Source of the DNA: Saccharopolyspora shandongensis
Lineage (GTDB): Bacteria; Actinomycetota; Actinomycetes; Mycobacteriales; Pseudonocardiaceae
Direction of reading: 5' to 3'
NCBI RefSeq assembly: GCF_900106995.1
Contig: NZ_FNOK01000013.1
Span: 124,001 to 188,000 of the forward strand
DNA length: 64,000 nucleotides
The position numbers were made by a program, and so were the translations under genes. A model generated the notes under the pieces. The model ran no database searches. It saw only the letters and a program-made list of their open reading frames with translations, and had not been told where the DNA came from. Shown here piece after piece: positions 8,944 to 18,718 of this stretch. Within the stretch, counting starts at the first letter, position 1, and each line of letters opens with the position of its first letter.

Positions 8944-9573
8944 TCAGCGTGGTCGCGGCAGGTGCTTCGCGATGAACAGGCCGTCCGCCGACACGCAGAC
9001 CTCGCCCCGGGCCGTGATCGCGCCCCTCGTGCGGATCTTGCGCCCGTCGACCGCGATCTGCTCGCCGGTGACGGTCAGCTGCTCAAACAACGGGGTCGGC
9101 CGGTGGTAGCGCAGCGTGAGCTCCGCCGTCATCCCCGACTGCCCCGCCCAGTGGTTCGCGACGCCGAGGGTGTGGTCGAGCAGGAGCGCCGAGATCCCGC
9201 CGTGCACGTGCCCGGGCGGCCCCTGGTACGGCAGGCCCAGCGCCACCACTCCCTCGACCGAGCCGTCGTCCTTCCCGGTCAGGTGCAGCGGCGGCGCGAT
9301 CGTGTTCTCGGGGCCGGTCACGGGGTCGTGGCGGGTGATGCCCTCCCCCGACCACATGTCCACCATCCGCTGGTCCATCGCGGGCGCGTGCTCATCGAGG
9401 TGGTCCGCGACGGCGTTGAGCCGGTCCGCGACCTCCTTCATCTCCGCCGCCGACCCGTCCCCGGCGTGCAGCAGCGACGCGATCACCCGGCGGGCCGCCG
9501 ACACCGCGGCGTCGACGCCCTCGTTGTGCGAGATGGCGGTCAGCTCCAGCGGCTGTTCCCGGGCGGCGGTCAC
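8944..9573 (-). CDS. PaaI-type hotdog-fold thioesterase
   Basis: The 209-residue protein has a helical N-terminal part followed by a single hotdog domain with H-V-H-G-G-I-S-A-L-L-L-D-H near residues 120-132, the acyl-CoA thioesterase signature of the PaaI/THEM4 group. GTG 9573 overlaps the chsH3 stop (GTGA), so the two are translationally coupled. As the last gene of the fadA5-fadE34-chsH3 unit it may release CoA from stalled or dead-end steroid acyl-CoA intermediates. That role is inferred from position only. Confidence 0.8.
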   Translation of the reverse strand: MTAAREQPLELTAISHNEGVDAAVSAARRVIASLLHAGDGSAAEMKEVADRLNAVADHLDEHAPAMDQRMVDMWSGEGITRHDPVTGPENTIAPPLHLTGKDDGSVEGVVALGLPYQGPPGHVHGGISALLLDHTLGVANHWAGQSGMTAELTLRYHRPTPLFEQLTVTGEQIAVDGRKIRTRGAITARGEVCVSADGLFIAKHLPRPR

Positions 9574-10442
9574 GACGTCACCTCCGCGGTGGCGTGGGTC
9601 AGCACCGGCGCGTCGCCGCGCTCGGGACACGTCGAGCGCAGCACCAACTGCCCGCCGTCGCGCCACACCTCGGTCCGGATGGTCTCCCCGGGCAGCAGCG
9701 AGCCGGCGAACCGCACCTCGAACGCGCGCAGCCGGGCGGCATCGCCGTCGAGCAGCCCGTCGACGATCGCCTTGGCGACCAGCCCGTAGGAGGCCAGGCC
9801 GTGCAGGATGGGCCGGTCGAAACCGGCCGCCCTGGCGAAGCCGGGATCGGCGTGGAGCGGATTCATGTCGCCGTTGAGCCGGTAGATCAGCGCCTGGGCG
9901 GGCGTCGTGGGCGACTCCAGCACGGCATCCGGTTCGCGCTCCGGCAGTTCGGCGGCGACGTCCGGTCCCGGTTCTCCGCCGAACCCGCCCTCGCCGCGCG
10001 CCCAGATCTGCATGGTCGTCGTCCACAGCGCCGCGCCGGCGCCGTCCGCCGCGGTCGCTTCGAGCACGATCACCGCCGCCTTGCCCTTGTCCCACACGTC
10101 CGCGACGCGACTGGTGACGGTGGCCGTGCCGGACGCGGGCAGCGACCGGTGCACGCGGAGCGCCTGGCCCGCGTGCAGGATCTTGCGGAGGTCGATGTCG
10201 ATCCCGGGCAGTTCCAGGCCCGGCGCGGCGCGGTCGCCGGTGGAAATCCCCTGCCCCGCCACCATCGCGAAGGTCGGCAGCACCTGGAGGCCGTCCTCGT
10301 AGGTGTAGGGCAGCTCCGGCTCGGTGTCGGCGCGGGCGCCGGCGCCGAGCGAGAGGTGGTAGAGCAGCACGTCCCGCCGCGTCCACGCGATCTCGCGGGT
10401 CGCGGGCCGGGCGTTCAGCGCCTCGTCGAGGTCGATCGCCAT
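9570..10442 (-). CDS. chsH3: Steroid enoyl-CoA hydratase of the ChsH3 type (double hotdog, MaoC-like)
   Basis: This 290-residue protein has two MaoC-like hotdog halves. The second carries the hydratase-2 signature D-M-N-P-L-H-A-D-P-x-F-A near residues 187-199, followed by R-P-I-L-H-G-L. From memory, it matches the mycobacterial Rv3538 family over the whole length, for example M-x-I-D-L-D at the start, P-G-I-D-I-x-L-x-K, D-x-W-D-K-G-K-A-A-V-I and A-R-G-E-G-G-F-G-G. That enzyme hydrates the five-carbon side-chain enoyl-CoA of sterols after the FadE34 step, consistent with its neighbour here. ATG 10442 follows AGGAG. A 248-base gap holding repeat copy B separates it from fadE34. Confidence 0.85.
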   Translation of the reverse strand: MAIDLDEALNARPATREIAWTRRDVLLYHLSLGAGARADTEPELPYTYEDGLQVLPTFAMVAGQGISTGDRAAPGLELPGIDIDLRKILHAGQALRVHRSLPASGTATVTSRVADVWDKGKAAVIVLEATAADGAGAALWTTTMQIWARGEGGFGGEPGPDVAAELPEREPDAVLESPTTPAQALIYRLNGDMNPLHADPGFARAAGFDRPILHGLASYGLVAKAIVDGLLDGDAARLRAFEVRFAGSLLPGETIRTEVWRDGGQLVLRSTCPERGDAPVLTHATAEVTS

Positions 10443-10510
10443 TCTTGCGTTTCTCCTGTGTGCGTCGAGCCGGTCTTGATCCCAGTTTTTGATCTTCGCC
10501 TTTGAAACGG

Positions 10511-10670
10511 CGCCAGCCGCTTGGCCCACCCTCGCAATTCGCACCGCCGCGGGTTCTCAGACGTCTTCTCGTGAGGACAGCCCCGATGCCGCGTATTGGT
10601 CCATACGTAAGTCGGGGATCCCACAGCGAGAAGGCGTCTGAGGTTCCGCCACCCGCGCCGCCACGCAGAA
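10511..10670 (-). repeat. Dispersed structured intergenic repeat, copy B
   Basis: Read on the minus strand, this segment begins 21 bases after the fadE34 stop and ends about 70 bases before chsH3. It shares long identical blocks with 59,054-59,250, including CGGCATCGGGGCTGTCCTC, CTGAGAACCCGCGGCGGTGC and GTGGGCCAA. It contains nested inverted repeats: an outer 14-base arm pair (10,558-10,571 with 10,627-10,640, one mismatch), then CCCCGA with TCGGGG, and an inner CGTAT with ATACG. No coding potential is convincing. Confidence 0.8.
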
Positions 10671-10690
10671 CGAGTTCGGAGACAGGCACT

Positions 10691-12895
10691 TCAGGACTTG
10701 GGTCGGGGCTCGGGGTCGCGTGGGAGCCCCAGCAGCCGCTCGCCGACGATGTTGAGCTGGACCTCGGTGGTGCCGCCCGCGATCGACAGACACCGGGTGT
10801 TGAGGAACTTCCAGGTCGCGCCGGGGGAATCCGCGGACGGCCGCTGGCCGTTGAGCAGCGCCGCCGGCCCCTGCCACTCCATCGCGGTCTCCCACACCTG
10901 CTGGATGTGCTCCACGCCGAGGAGTTTGGCGATGGACGACTCCGATCCCGGCTGCTGGCCGCTCAGTGAGCGGATCGTCTGGCGGAGGCCGAGCAACGCG
11001 CCCGCCTGGGCGTCGGAGAGGATCTGCCCCAGCACGGCGAGGCGGTGGTCGTCGGCTTCCGCGGCCGCCAGTTCGAGCAGCGCTTCGCCGCCCGAGCCCA
11101 GCGACGAGTCGTGCGAGAGCGCGACGCGCTCGTTGGCCAGGGTGGTGCGGGCGAGCTTCCAGCCGTCGCCGGGCTCGGCGACCAGCATGTCGTCGGGCAC
11201 GAAGACGTCGTCCAGGAACACCTCGTTGAACAGGGCGTCGCCGGTCAGCTCGCGCAGCGGCCTGATGGTGATGCCCGGGGCGTCCATGTGCAGCAGGAAG
11301 TACGACAGTCCCTTGTGCTTGGCCGCGTTCGGGTCGGTCCGGGCGAGGAGGATGCCGTAGTGCGCCTCGCGGGCCATGGAGGTCCACACCTTCTGGCCGT
11401 TGATCTTCCAGCCGCCGTCGACCTTCTCCGCCTTGGTGGACAGGCCGGCCAGGTCGGATCCCGCGCCCGGCTCGGAGAACAGCTGGCACCAGGTGATGTC
11501 CCCGCGGAGCGTCGCCGGGAGGAACCGGCGCTGCTGCTCCTCGTCGCCGTGCTGGATCAGGGTGGGCACCACCCAGTTCCCGATCACCATGTCGTGCGCG
11601 CGCACCTGCGCGGCCCGCATCTCCTCCGCGATGGTGAGCTGCTCGACGGCGTCGGCGCCCCGGCCCCACGGCTTCGGCAGGTGTGGCGCGGTGTAGCCGT
11701 GCTCGGCGAGGTAGCCGATGCGCTCCTCGCCCTGCAATGCGGCCGCCTCGGCGAGTTCCGCGCGCACCACCGCCCGGATCTCCTCCGCCTCCGGCGGCAG
11801 GTCCACCGAAACCTCGCGACGGGTGCCGTCCAGCGCCAGGCGCGCCACCCGCTGGTGCCAGTGGCCGGTCGCCCCCAGCAGCAGCCGCGACGTCTGAGCG
11901 CGGCGCAGGTGGAGACCGGCGTCGTGCTCCCAGGTGAACCCGATGCCGCCGAGCACCTGGATGCAGTCCTTCGCGGTGCTGAACCCGGCCTCGATGCCGG
12001 TGGCTCCCGCGACGGCGACGGCCAGCTCCACCTCGCCGGCGGCGTCCTGCGCGTCTTGCGCGCGGGCGGCGTCCCAGGCGCAGGCCCGGGCGGCTTCGGT
12101 GCGGGCCAGCATGCGGGCGCAGCGGTGCTTGACGCCCTGGAACTGCCCGATCGGCCGGCCGAACTGCTCCCGCACCCGGGCGTACTCGGCGGCGGTCGTG
12201 GTGCACCAGTCGGCGATGCCGCACGCCTCCGCCGCGAAGAGCGTGGCGGCGAGGTCGTGCGGCCGGTGCGGCGCGATGTCGAGGACGTCCTCGGCGGGCA
12301 CCTGCGCGTGGGAGATCGCGACCTCGGCGAGCCGCCTGGTGAGGTCGTGGCTGGGCACCTCGGCGACCTCGGCCACGGAGCGGGGCAGCACCACCCACGC
12401 CTGCTCCCCCTCCAGCGCGACGCGGAGGACGAGCACGTCCGCGAGGTGCGCGCCGAGCACCGGCTTGGCGGTCCCGGAGACGAGGATGCCGCCGTCCGCG
12501 GTGCGCTCGGCGGTGAACCCGTCGCCGAGGGCGAGCGCGCCGGTCGCCGTTCCGTCCGCGAGCGCCGGGAGGTGCGCGTGGTGCCCCGCCTCGCGCAGCA
12601 CCGCGCTGGTGAGCGCGGTCGGCAGGAAGGGACCGGGCGCCAGGCAGCGGCCGAGTTCTTCGAGGACGACCGCGAGTTCGAGCAGCCCGTAACCGGCGCC
12701 GCCGTCGGCCTCCGGCAGGTGCAACCCGAGCAGGCCCTGCGCGGCCAGCTGCTTCCAGAAGGGCGGCAGCTGCTCCGCGTCGGCATCGACCGCTGCGCGC
12801 ACCTCGGTCTCGGTGATGTGGCGGCCGGCGAAGGCCCGCACGGAGTCCCGCAGGTCGCGGTGCTCCTCGCTCAACCCCAGAGTTCCCTGTGTCAT
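10691..12895 (-). CDS. fadE34: Double-domain acyl-CoA dehydrogenase, FadE34/ChsE3-like
   Basis: At 734 residues this is twice the usual acyl-CoA dehydrogenase length and consists of two fused ACAD domains (about 1-365 and 370-734). The C-terminal copy keeps the FAD and substrate blocks W-C-Q-L-F-S-E-P-G-A-G-S-D-L and G-W-K-I-N-G-Q-K-V-W-T-S, and ends in A-G-G-T-T-E-V-Q. The N-terminal copy is more divergent. Fused dehydrogenases of this kind (FadE34, about 711 residues) introduce the double bond in the five-carbon side chain of cholesterol- and cholate-derived CoA esters. The gene starts 1 base after the fadA5 stop, and chsH3 follows. Naming rests on architecture and context. Confidence 0.8.
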   Translation of the reverse strand: MTQGTLGLSEEHRDLRDSVRAFAGRHITETEVRAAVDADAEQLPPFWKQLAAQGLLGLHLPEADGGAGYGLLELAVVLEELGRCLAPGPFLPTALTSAVLREAGHHAHLPALADGTATGALALGDGFTAERTADGGILVSGTAKPVLGAHLADVLVLRVALEGEQAWVVLPRSVAEVAEVPSHDLTRRLAEVAISHAQVPAEDVLDIAPHRPHDLAATLFAAEACGIADWCTTTAAEYARVREQFGRPIGQFQGVKHRCARMLARTEAARACAWDAARAQDAQDAAGEVELAVAVAGATGIEAGFSTAKDCIQVLGGIGFTWEHDAGLHLRRAQTSRLLLGATGHWHQRVARLALDGTRREVSVDLPPEAEEIRAVVRAELAEAAALQGEERIGYLAEHGYTAPHLPKPWGRGADAVEQLTIAEEMRAAQVRAHDMVIGNWVVPTLIQHGDEEQQRRFLPATLRGDITWCQLFSEPGAGSDLAGLSTKAEKVDGGWKINGQKVWTSMAREAHYGILLARTDPNAAKHKGLSYFLLHMDAPGITIRPLRELTGDALFNEVFLDDVFVPDDMLVAEPGDGWKLARTTLANERVALSHDSSLGSGGEALLELAAAEADDHRLAVLGQILSDAQAGALLGLRQTIRSLSGQQPGSESSIAKLLGVEHIQQVWETAMEWQGPAALLNGQRPSADSPGATWKFLNTRCLSIAGGTTEVQLNIVGERLLGLPRDPEPRPKS

Positions 12896-12896
12896 C

Positions 12897-14099
<1,203 letters not shown>

Positions 14100-14205
14100 C
14101 TAGAATTCATTATCTATCTGCATTGAAACACCCACACAACGAGCAAGAACTGATTCAGTTCACTCAATGGGACACGGGCTCGCCAGCTGGGAGAATGAAT
14201 ACTAG
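14100..14205. promoter_or_regulatory. Paired AT-rich operator sites in the fadA5/hsd4A divergent promoter
   Basis: CTAGAATTCATTATC at 14,100-14,114 and, on the other strand, CTAGTATTCATTCTC at 14,191-14,205 share C-T-A-G-N-A-T-T-C-A-T-T-N-T-C and face each other, one beside each gene. The surrounding 210 bases are much richer in A+T than the genes. The spacing of the half-sites resembles the KstR box T-n-n-A-A-C-n-n-G-T-T-n-n-A with the C and G replaced. Binding by the KstR-like protein encoded at 15,384-16,016 is a guess. Confidence 0.5.
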
Positions 14206-14268
14206 TTTTCGGCGCGAGACCGGGCACGGCCGTGCCGGGACCGCCGGATGCAGGACAAGGAGCACGCA

Positions 14269-15201
14269 ATGAGCGACAGCACGCTGGAGGGCCGCACCGC
14301 GGTCGTGACCGGCGCCGGCGCAGGGCTCGGGCGCGCGGAAGCGCTCGCGCTCGCGGCCCAGGGGGCCAACGTGGTCGTGAACGACATGGGCCCGGCCGCC
14401 GACGCCGTCGTCGACGAGATCAAGTCCGCGGGCGGCGACGCGGTGGCGGTGACCGGCGACGTGGGCGACTGGGCCACCGGCGACCGGCTGGTCGAGGCGG
14501 CCGTGGACACCTTCGGCGGCCTGGACGTCGTGGTGAATAATGCGGGCGTCCTGCGGGACACGATGATCTTCAACCTCACCGAGCGCGACTGGGACGACGT
14601 CATCCACGTCCACCTCAAGGGCCACGCGGCCGTCTCGCGCGCTGCGGCGGTGCACTGGCGCAACGCCAGCAAGGCGGCGGGCGGGCCCGTGTACGGCCGC
14701 ATCGTGAACACCACGTCGGAGGCGTTCCTGTTCGGCCCCGCGGGGCAGCCGAACTACTCGGCGGCGAAGGCCGGCATCACCGCGCTGACCCTGTCGAGCG
14801 CGCAGGGGCTGTCGCGATACGGGGTGCGCGCCAACGCGATCTGCCCGCGGGCGCGGACCGGGATGACGGCGCACGTGTTCAGCGACGACCCGAACGGCAG
14901 CGACCTGGACATCCTGGCGCCGGAGCGGGTGGGCGCGTTCGTGGCCTACCTGGCCTCCCCGGTGGCGGACGAGATCAACGGCCAGGTCTTCGTGGTCTAC
15001 GGCGACATGGTCGCGCTGCTGGCCGCGCCCACGGTGGAGCGGAAGTTCACGGCGGCGGCGGGCGCCTTCAGCGTTGCGGAGCTCGACGACCAGCTCACGC
15101 CGTACTTCGCGGGCCGGAGCCCGTACCAGAACTACGCGGCCTACAGCGTCGCGGAGCTGGACACCACGGGAGTGCAGAACATCGCGCCCCGGAAGAAGTA
15201 G
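14269..15201 (+). CDS. hsd4A: Hsd4A-like 17beta-hydroxysteroid / beta-hydroxyacyl-CoA dehydrogenase
   Basis: The 310-residue SDR is of the HSD17B4 type: T-G-A-G-A-G-L-G-R-A near the start, V-V-V-N-D and N-N-A-G-V, then N-Y-S-A-A-K-A-G with the catalytic Tyr and Lys, and A-x-C-P-R-A-R-T. The long C-terminal part with G-Q-V-F-V-V-Y-G and Y-F-A-G-R matches mycobacterial Rv3502c (Hsd4A), which oxidises the hydroxyacyl-CoA of the sterol side chain. It therefore fits between the ChsH3 hydratase and the FadA5 thiolase. ATG 14,269 is preferred over an in-frame ATG at 14,248 because AAGGAG lies 6 bases upstream. It diverges from fadA5 across the paired AT-rich sites. Confidence 0.85.
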   Translation: MSDSTLEGRTAVVTGAGAGLGRAEALALAAQGANVVVNDMGPAADAVVDEIKSAGGDAVAVTGDVGDWATGDRLVEAAVDTFGGLDVVVNNAGVLRDTMIFNLTERDWDDVIHVHLKGHAAVSRAAAVHWRNASKAAGGPVYGRIVNTTSEAFLFGPAGQPNYSAAKAGITALTLSSAQGLSRYGVRANAICPRARTGMTAHVFSDDPNGSDLDILAPERVGAFVAYLASPVADEINGQVFVVYGDMVALLAAPTVERKFTAAAGAFSVAELDDQLTPYFAGRSPYQNYAAYSVAELDTTGVQNIAPRKK

Positions 15202-15249
15202 CCGCCCCGATCCGGTCCGCGATTTCCCTTGAGGATTTTCGTCCTCGTT

Positions 15250-15310
15250 GTGCGTGGCGGTGCGGGTGGCGCCCCCCTGCGGGAGTTACAGCGTCCGCCT
15301 GGACTGCGGG
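15250..15310 (+). repeat. Dispersed intergenic repeat, partial copy C
   Basis: About 60 bases, starting 49 bases after the hsd4A stop, match the first part of copy A at 59,054, including TGCGTGGCGGTGCGGGT and CCCCCTGCGGGAGTTAC, at roughly 88% identity by eye. The hairpin core and the second half of the element are absent. The gap lies between the convergent hsd4A and tetR genes. Confidence 0.7.
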
Positions 15311-15383
15311 TGCCCAACCTGATGTGTGTCCAGGTCCGACTTCAATGGAAATCGCGGACCGAGGATCGGGCCGGTGGGCCGGG

Positions 15384-16016
15384 TCAGTCGTCCAGGGAGG
15401 TCTGGTCCGGTGCGTTCGAGCGGGCCGCCAGGAGGAGGCCGCAGGCGAGCCGGATCTCCACCTCGACGTCGGCCATGGAGATCCGGCCGTTGAGCGCCGA
15501 GCTCAGCATTCCGTACCAGCACTCGATGACGAGGCTCACGAGGCGGACGTCGCGGGCCGTCGGGCTCTCGAGGCCGAGCATCCGGAACACCGCCTCGTTC
15601 ATCATCTTGTCGATGCGGATGGCCTCGTTCACCGTCGCCGCGTTGGCCTGGACGTTGGACTGCATCATCGCGCTGGCCAGCAGCGGCTTGCTCAGCAGCT
15701 GGCGGGTGGACCGCAGCAGCAGTTCGCACACCGCGTCCACCGGATCCTGGTCCGAGCGCGGCGGGCGCGCCAGCTTGTCCAGCTGCTCCACCTGCTCGGC
15801 CATGACGGCGGTGAACAGGTGCGTCTTCGAGGGGAAGTAGCGGTAGAGCGTGGCGATCGCGACGCCCGCTTCCTTGGCCACGTCGTGCATCTGCACGCGG
15901 TCGAGCCCTCGCTCGGCGGCGAGGCCCGCGGCGGCGCGCAGGATCCGGCGCTGGCGCGCCTTCTGCTCCTGCGAGCTCGGCTCCGCGGCCGGCCGGGCCT
16001 CAGCGATTCTCGGCAC
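15384..16016 (-). CDS. TetR-family regulator, KstR-like
   Basis: The 210-residue protein has an N-terminal helix-turn-helix (about residues 15-65) with R-R-I-L-R-A-A-A, V-Q-M-H-D-V-A-K-E-A-G-V-A and T-L-Y-R-Y-F-P-S-K. This is close to the DNA-binding end of KstR, the repressor of mycobacterial cholesterol genes, which senses steroid acyl-CoA. The C-terminal ligand domain is all-helical and divergent. GTG 16,016 is chosen over much longer readings because a G-rich ribosome site precedes it and the family starts there. A 15-bp regulon palindrome lies 72 bases upstream. It may control the fadA5/hsd4A promoter, but its target is not proven. Confidence 0.82.
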   Translation of the reverse strand: MPRIAEARPAAEPSSQEQKARQRRILRAAAGLAAERGLDRVQMHDVAKEAGVAIATLYRYFPSKTHLFTAVMAEQVEQLDKLARPPRSDQDPVDAVCELLLRSTRQLLSKPLLASAMMQSNVQANAATVNEAIRIDKMMNEAVFRMLGLESPTARDVRLVSLVIECWYGMLSSALNGRISMADVEVEIRLACGLLLAARSNAPDQTSLDD

Positions 16017-16087
16017 GTGTCCCCCCTCGGTTGATCCGCATCGACACCTGATTGTGCGGGTTCGCCTCGTGGCCGTCTCCGTCAACG

Positions 16088-16102
16088 TACCGCTCACCGG
16101 GA
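16088..16102. promoter_or_regulatory. 15-bp palindromic operator before the KstR-like gene
   Basis: TACCGCTCACCGGGA matches the steroid-regulon palindrome with one change and lies 72 bases upstream of the tetR start, the same distance seen at several other genes. Confidence 0.6.
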
Positions 16103-16254
16103 CGACCGGGCCCGCACCACGGGCTTCCGCCTCATCCGGGCCTACCGGCGAGCTGATCAGCGAGGAGGACGCGACTACCTGCGCAGCCCGGTCGGCGCGG
16201 CGACCGACGAGCGGCCGGAGGCGTCCCACCCCGGCATCGCACGGCGGTGGCGAA

Positions 16255-17421
16255 TCACACCAGCGTGTCCTCGACGGGGAGGCTGAACGCGCCCTTGCCG
16301 TACAGCGCCAGGGCGCGCTGCGCGTCGTTGGCCACGTGCATGCTGCCCGCGTGCGCGTCGCGCCAGGCCCGTTCGATGGGGTTTCCCCGGCGCAGCGAGT
16401 TCCCGCCCGCGCTCTGGAACAGCAGGTCGATCGCCGCCAGCGCGCGCTCGGTGGCGCGCACCTGGTCCCGGCGGGCGCGCAGCCGCAGCTCCATCGGGAT
16501 CTCCGCGTCCCGAACCGCGTGGTCGTAGAGGTCGGCCATGTTGCGGTCCAGCTGCAGCACCGCCGCGTCGATCTCGGACGCCGCCCGCGCCACGGCCACC
16601 TGCGCGCCCTGGTCCTCCACGAACCGGCCGCCGCCGAGGCTCAGCCGCACCCGGTCGCGCATGGCCGCCACGTAGGTTTCGTAGCAGCCCGACACGACTC
16701 CCACGACGGGTGCGGCGACGGCGGTGGTGAACACCGCGCCGAACGGCAGCGCGAACAGCGGGCCCGGGTTCACCGCCCGGCCGGGGGCGCGCAGCTGCGA
16801 CACGTCGTAGTTGCGGACGATCCGGTGCGCGGGCACGAACGCCTTGTCCACGACGATGTCGTTGCTGCCGGTGCCGCGCAGCCCCACCGGATCCCACACG
16901 TCCAGCACCTGGAAGTCCGCGCGCGGCACGAGGACGCTGAGGAAGTCGACCGGCCGTCCCTCGTCGCCGACGACCAGCCCGCCGAGCAGCGCCCAGCTCG
17001 CGTGATCGCATCCGGACGCGAAGCTCCACCGGCCGCTGAGCAGGTAGCCGCCCTCGACCGCGGTCAGGCGCCCGATGGGCGCGTACGACGAGCAGATCAG
17101 CACGTCCGGGCCGCCCGCCCAGACCTCGTCCTGCGCTTCGCGGGGAAACAGGCCGACGTGCCACGGATGCACGCCGAGGATCGAGAGCACCCAGCCGCTG
17201 GAACCGCACACTGTGGACACTTCCCGGACCACCTCGTAGAAGCGCACGGGATCGCTTTCCAGGCCGCCGTAGCGCTTCGGCTGCAGCATCCGGAACGCGC
17301 CGACCGAAACCAGGTCGGCCACCGTCTCCGCCGGCAGCCGCCGGTCCTCCTCCGCGACCGGGTTGCGCCCCGCGATCGCCGGCAGGAGGTCGCGGACCCG
17401 CTCCAGCACCTCGTCGGTCAT
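16255..17421 (-). CDS. hsaA: 3-HSA hydroxylase oxygenase component HsaA
   Basis: This 388-residue flavin-dependent monooxygenase of the acyl-CoA dehydrogenase fold hydroxylates 3-HSA to the catechol 3,4-DHSA using reduced flavin from HsaB. Blocks shared with mycobacterial HsaA include S-S-Y-A-P-x-G, S-G-C-D-H-A-S-W, G-R-P-V-D-F, V-G-L-R-G-T-G-S-N and R-A-R-R-D-Q-V-R-A-T. R-x-W-R-D-A-H-A-G near residue 355 holds the active-site histidine, and the C-terminus reads L-P-x-x-D-T-x-V. It diverges from kshA, and one operator at 17,491 sits between them, 70 bases upstream. A second, less similar paralogue is at 28,665. Confidence 0.88.
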   Translation of the reverse strand: MTDEVLERVRDLLPAIAGRNPVAEEDRRLPAETVADLVSVGAFRMLQPKRYGGLESDPVRFYEVVREVSTVCGSSGWVLSILGVHPWHVGLFPREAQDEVWAGGPDVLICSSYAPIGRLTAVEGGYLLSGRWSFASGCDHASWALLGGLVVGDEGRPVDFLSVLVPRADFQVLDVWDPVGLRGTGSNDIVVDKAFVPAHRIVRNYDVSQLRAPGRAVNPGPLFALPFGAVFTTAVAAPVVGVVSGCYETYVAAMRDRVRLSLGGGRFVEDQGAQVAVARAASEIDAAVLQLDRNMADLYDHAVRDAEIPMELRLRARRDQVRATERALAAIDLLFQSAGGNSLRRGNPIERAWRDAHAGSMHVANDAQRALALYGKGAFSLPVEDTLV

Positions 17422-17490
17422 GCTCGTCCTCCCGTTGCGACGTCAGGTTTCCCATCGTGCGGCCTGCCGTCCGCGGCGGTCGCCGGGAGG

Positions 17491-17505
17491 TACCGGTGAG
17501 TGGGA
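17491..17505. promoter_or_regulatory. 15-bp palindromic operator in the hsaA/kshA promoter
   Basis: TACCGGTGAGTGGGA lies about midway between the divergent hsaA and kshA starts (70 and 74 bases away). The flanked 18-base string GTACCGGTGAGTGGGATC recurs unchanged at 43,974-43,991. Confidence 0.6.
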
Positions 17506-17578
17506 TCACCGGCGGTTCCCGCGGCCGCCGCCGCCTACCTTCGCGATGACTCACCGCTGACGGGAAGGGATGACGAGC

Positions 17579-18718
17579 ATGACCGCTGTGGAGGAGGTCC
17601 GGAAGATCGAGGTGGACGAGGCGCCCACCCGGTTCGCGCGCGGCTGGCACTGCCTCGGGCTCGCCAAGGACTTCAAGGACGGCAAGCCGCACACGGTGCA
17701 GGCGTTCGGCCAGAAGCTGGTGGTCTGGGCCGATTCCCACGGCGAGCTGAACGTGCTCGACGCGTACTGCCGGCACATGGGCGGCGACCTGTCGCAGGGC
17801 TCGGTGAAGGGCGACGAGATCGCCTGCCCGTTCCACGACTGGCGGTGGGGCGGCGACGGCAAGTGCAAGAGCATCCCCTACGCGCGCCGGGTTCCGCTGC
17901 GCGCGCGGACGGCGGCGTGGCCGACCCTGGAGCAGGACGGGATGTTCTTCGTGTGGAACGACCCCGAGGGCAACCCGCCGCCCGCCGACGTGACCATCCC
18001 TCGCATCGAAGGCGCCACCAGCGACGAGTGGACCGACTGGCAGTGGTACTCGGTCACCATCGAGAACGCGCACTGCCGCGAGATCGTGGACAACGTGGTG
18101 GACATGGCGCACTTCTTCTACGTCCACTACTCGTTCCCGACGTACTTCAAGAACATCTTCGAGGGCCACACCGCGACGCAGATCCAGAACGGCGTCGGGC
18201 GGGAGGACGCCCGCCCGCAGGAGTCCGGCAGCGGCGCGCCCCGCATGCTGGGCAACACGTCGGTGGCCGCCTACCACGGCCCGTCGTTCATGATCGACGA
18301 CCTGACCTACCACTACAGCGACGGCGACGTCGAGTCGGTGCTGATCAACTGCCACTACCCGGTCACCGCGAACTCCTTCGTGCTGCAGTACGGGATCATC
18401 GTCAAGCGCACCGATCGGCTGCGGGGCGAGGACGCGGACGGGATGGCCCGCAAGATGGGCGATTTCATCAAGATCGGCTTCGAGCAGGACGTGCAGATCT
18501 GGAAGAACAAGACCCGCATCGACAACCCGCTGCTGTGCGAGGAGGACGGCCCGGTCTACCAGCTGCGCCGGTGGTACGAGCAGTTCTACGTCGACGCGGC
18601 GGACGTGACGCCCGAGATGGTGGAGCGGTTCGAGTTCGAGATCGACACCACCAGGCCCAACGAGGCCTGGCGCCGCGAGGTCGAGGAGAACCTGGTCCGG
18701 AAGGCGCAGGCGGTCTGA
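17579..18718 (+). CDS. kshA: 3-ketosteroid 9alpha-hydroxylase oxygenase KshA
   Basis: The 379-residue Rieske oxygenase has cluster ligands Cys64, His66, Cys83 and His86 (C-R-H and C-P-F-H) and mononuclear iron ligands Asp175, His178 and His183 in N-V-V-D-M-A-H-F-F-Y-V-H. KshA hydroxylates C9 of 1,4-androstadiene-3,17-dione-type steroids; together with KstD this opens ring B to give 3-HSA. Electrons come from KshB (32,781-33,824 here). ATG 17,579 is favoured over ATG 17,570 because GGGAAGGGA is then 8 bases upstream. It is first in an operon with a 90-residue Cys protein and an SDR. Several Rhodococcus strains carry many KshA isoforms, so substrate preference may differ from the cholesterol enzyme. 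Confidence 0.9.
   Translation: MTAVEEVRKIEVDEAPTRFARGWHCLGLAKDFKDGKPHTVQAFGQKLVVWADSHGELNVLDAYCRHMGGDLSQGSVKGDEIACPFHDWRWGGDGKCKSIPYARRVPLRARTAAWPTLEQDGMFFVWNDPEGNPPPADVTIPRIEGATSDEWTDWQWYSVTIENAHCREIVDNVVDMAHFFYVHYSFPTYFKNIFEGHTATQIQNGVGREDARPQESGSGAPRMLGNTSVAAYHGPSFMIDDLTYHYSDGDVESVLINCHYPVTANSFVLQYGIIVKRTDRLRGEDADGMARKMGDFIKIGFEQDVQIWKNKTRIDNPLLCEEDGPVYQLRRWYEQFYVDAADVTPEMVERFEFEIDTTRPNEAWRREVEENLVRKAQAV

Noticed and set aside
17551..17565. TCACCGCTGACGGGA next to the kshA start as another operator
   Set aside because: It is out of register with the palindrome (CCG and CGGGA separated by one base too few) and overlaps the ribosome site region; chance resemblance is likely.
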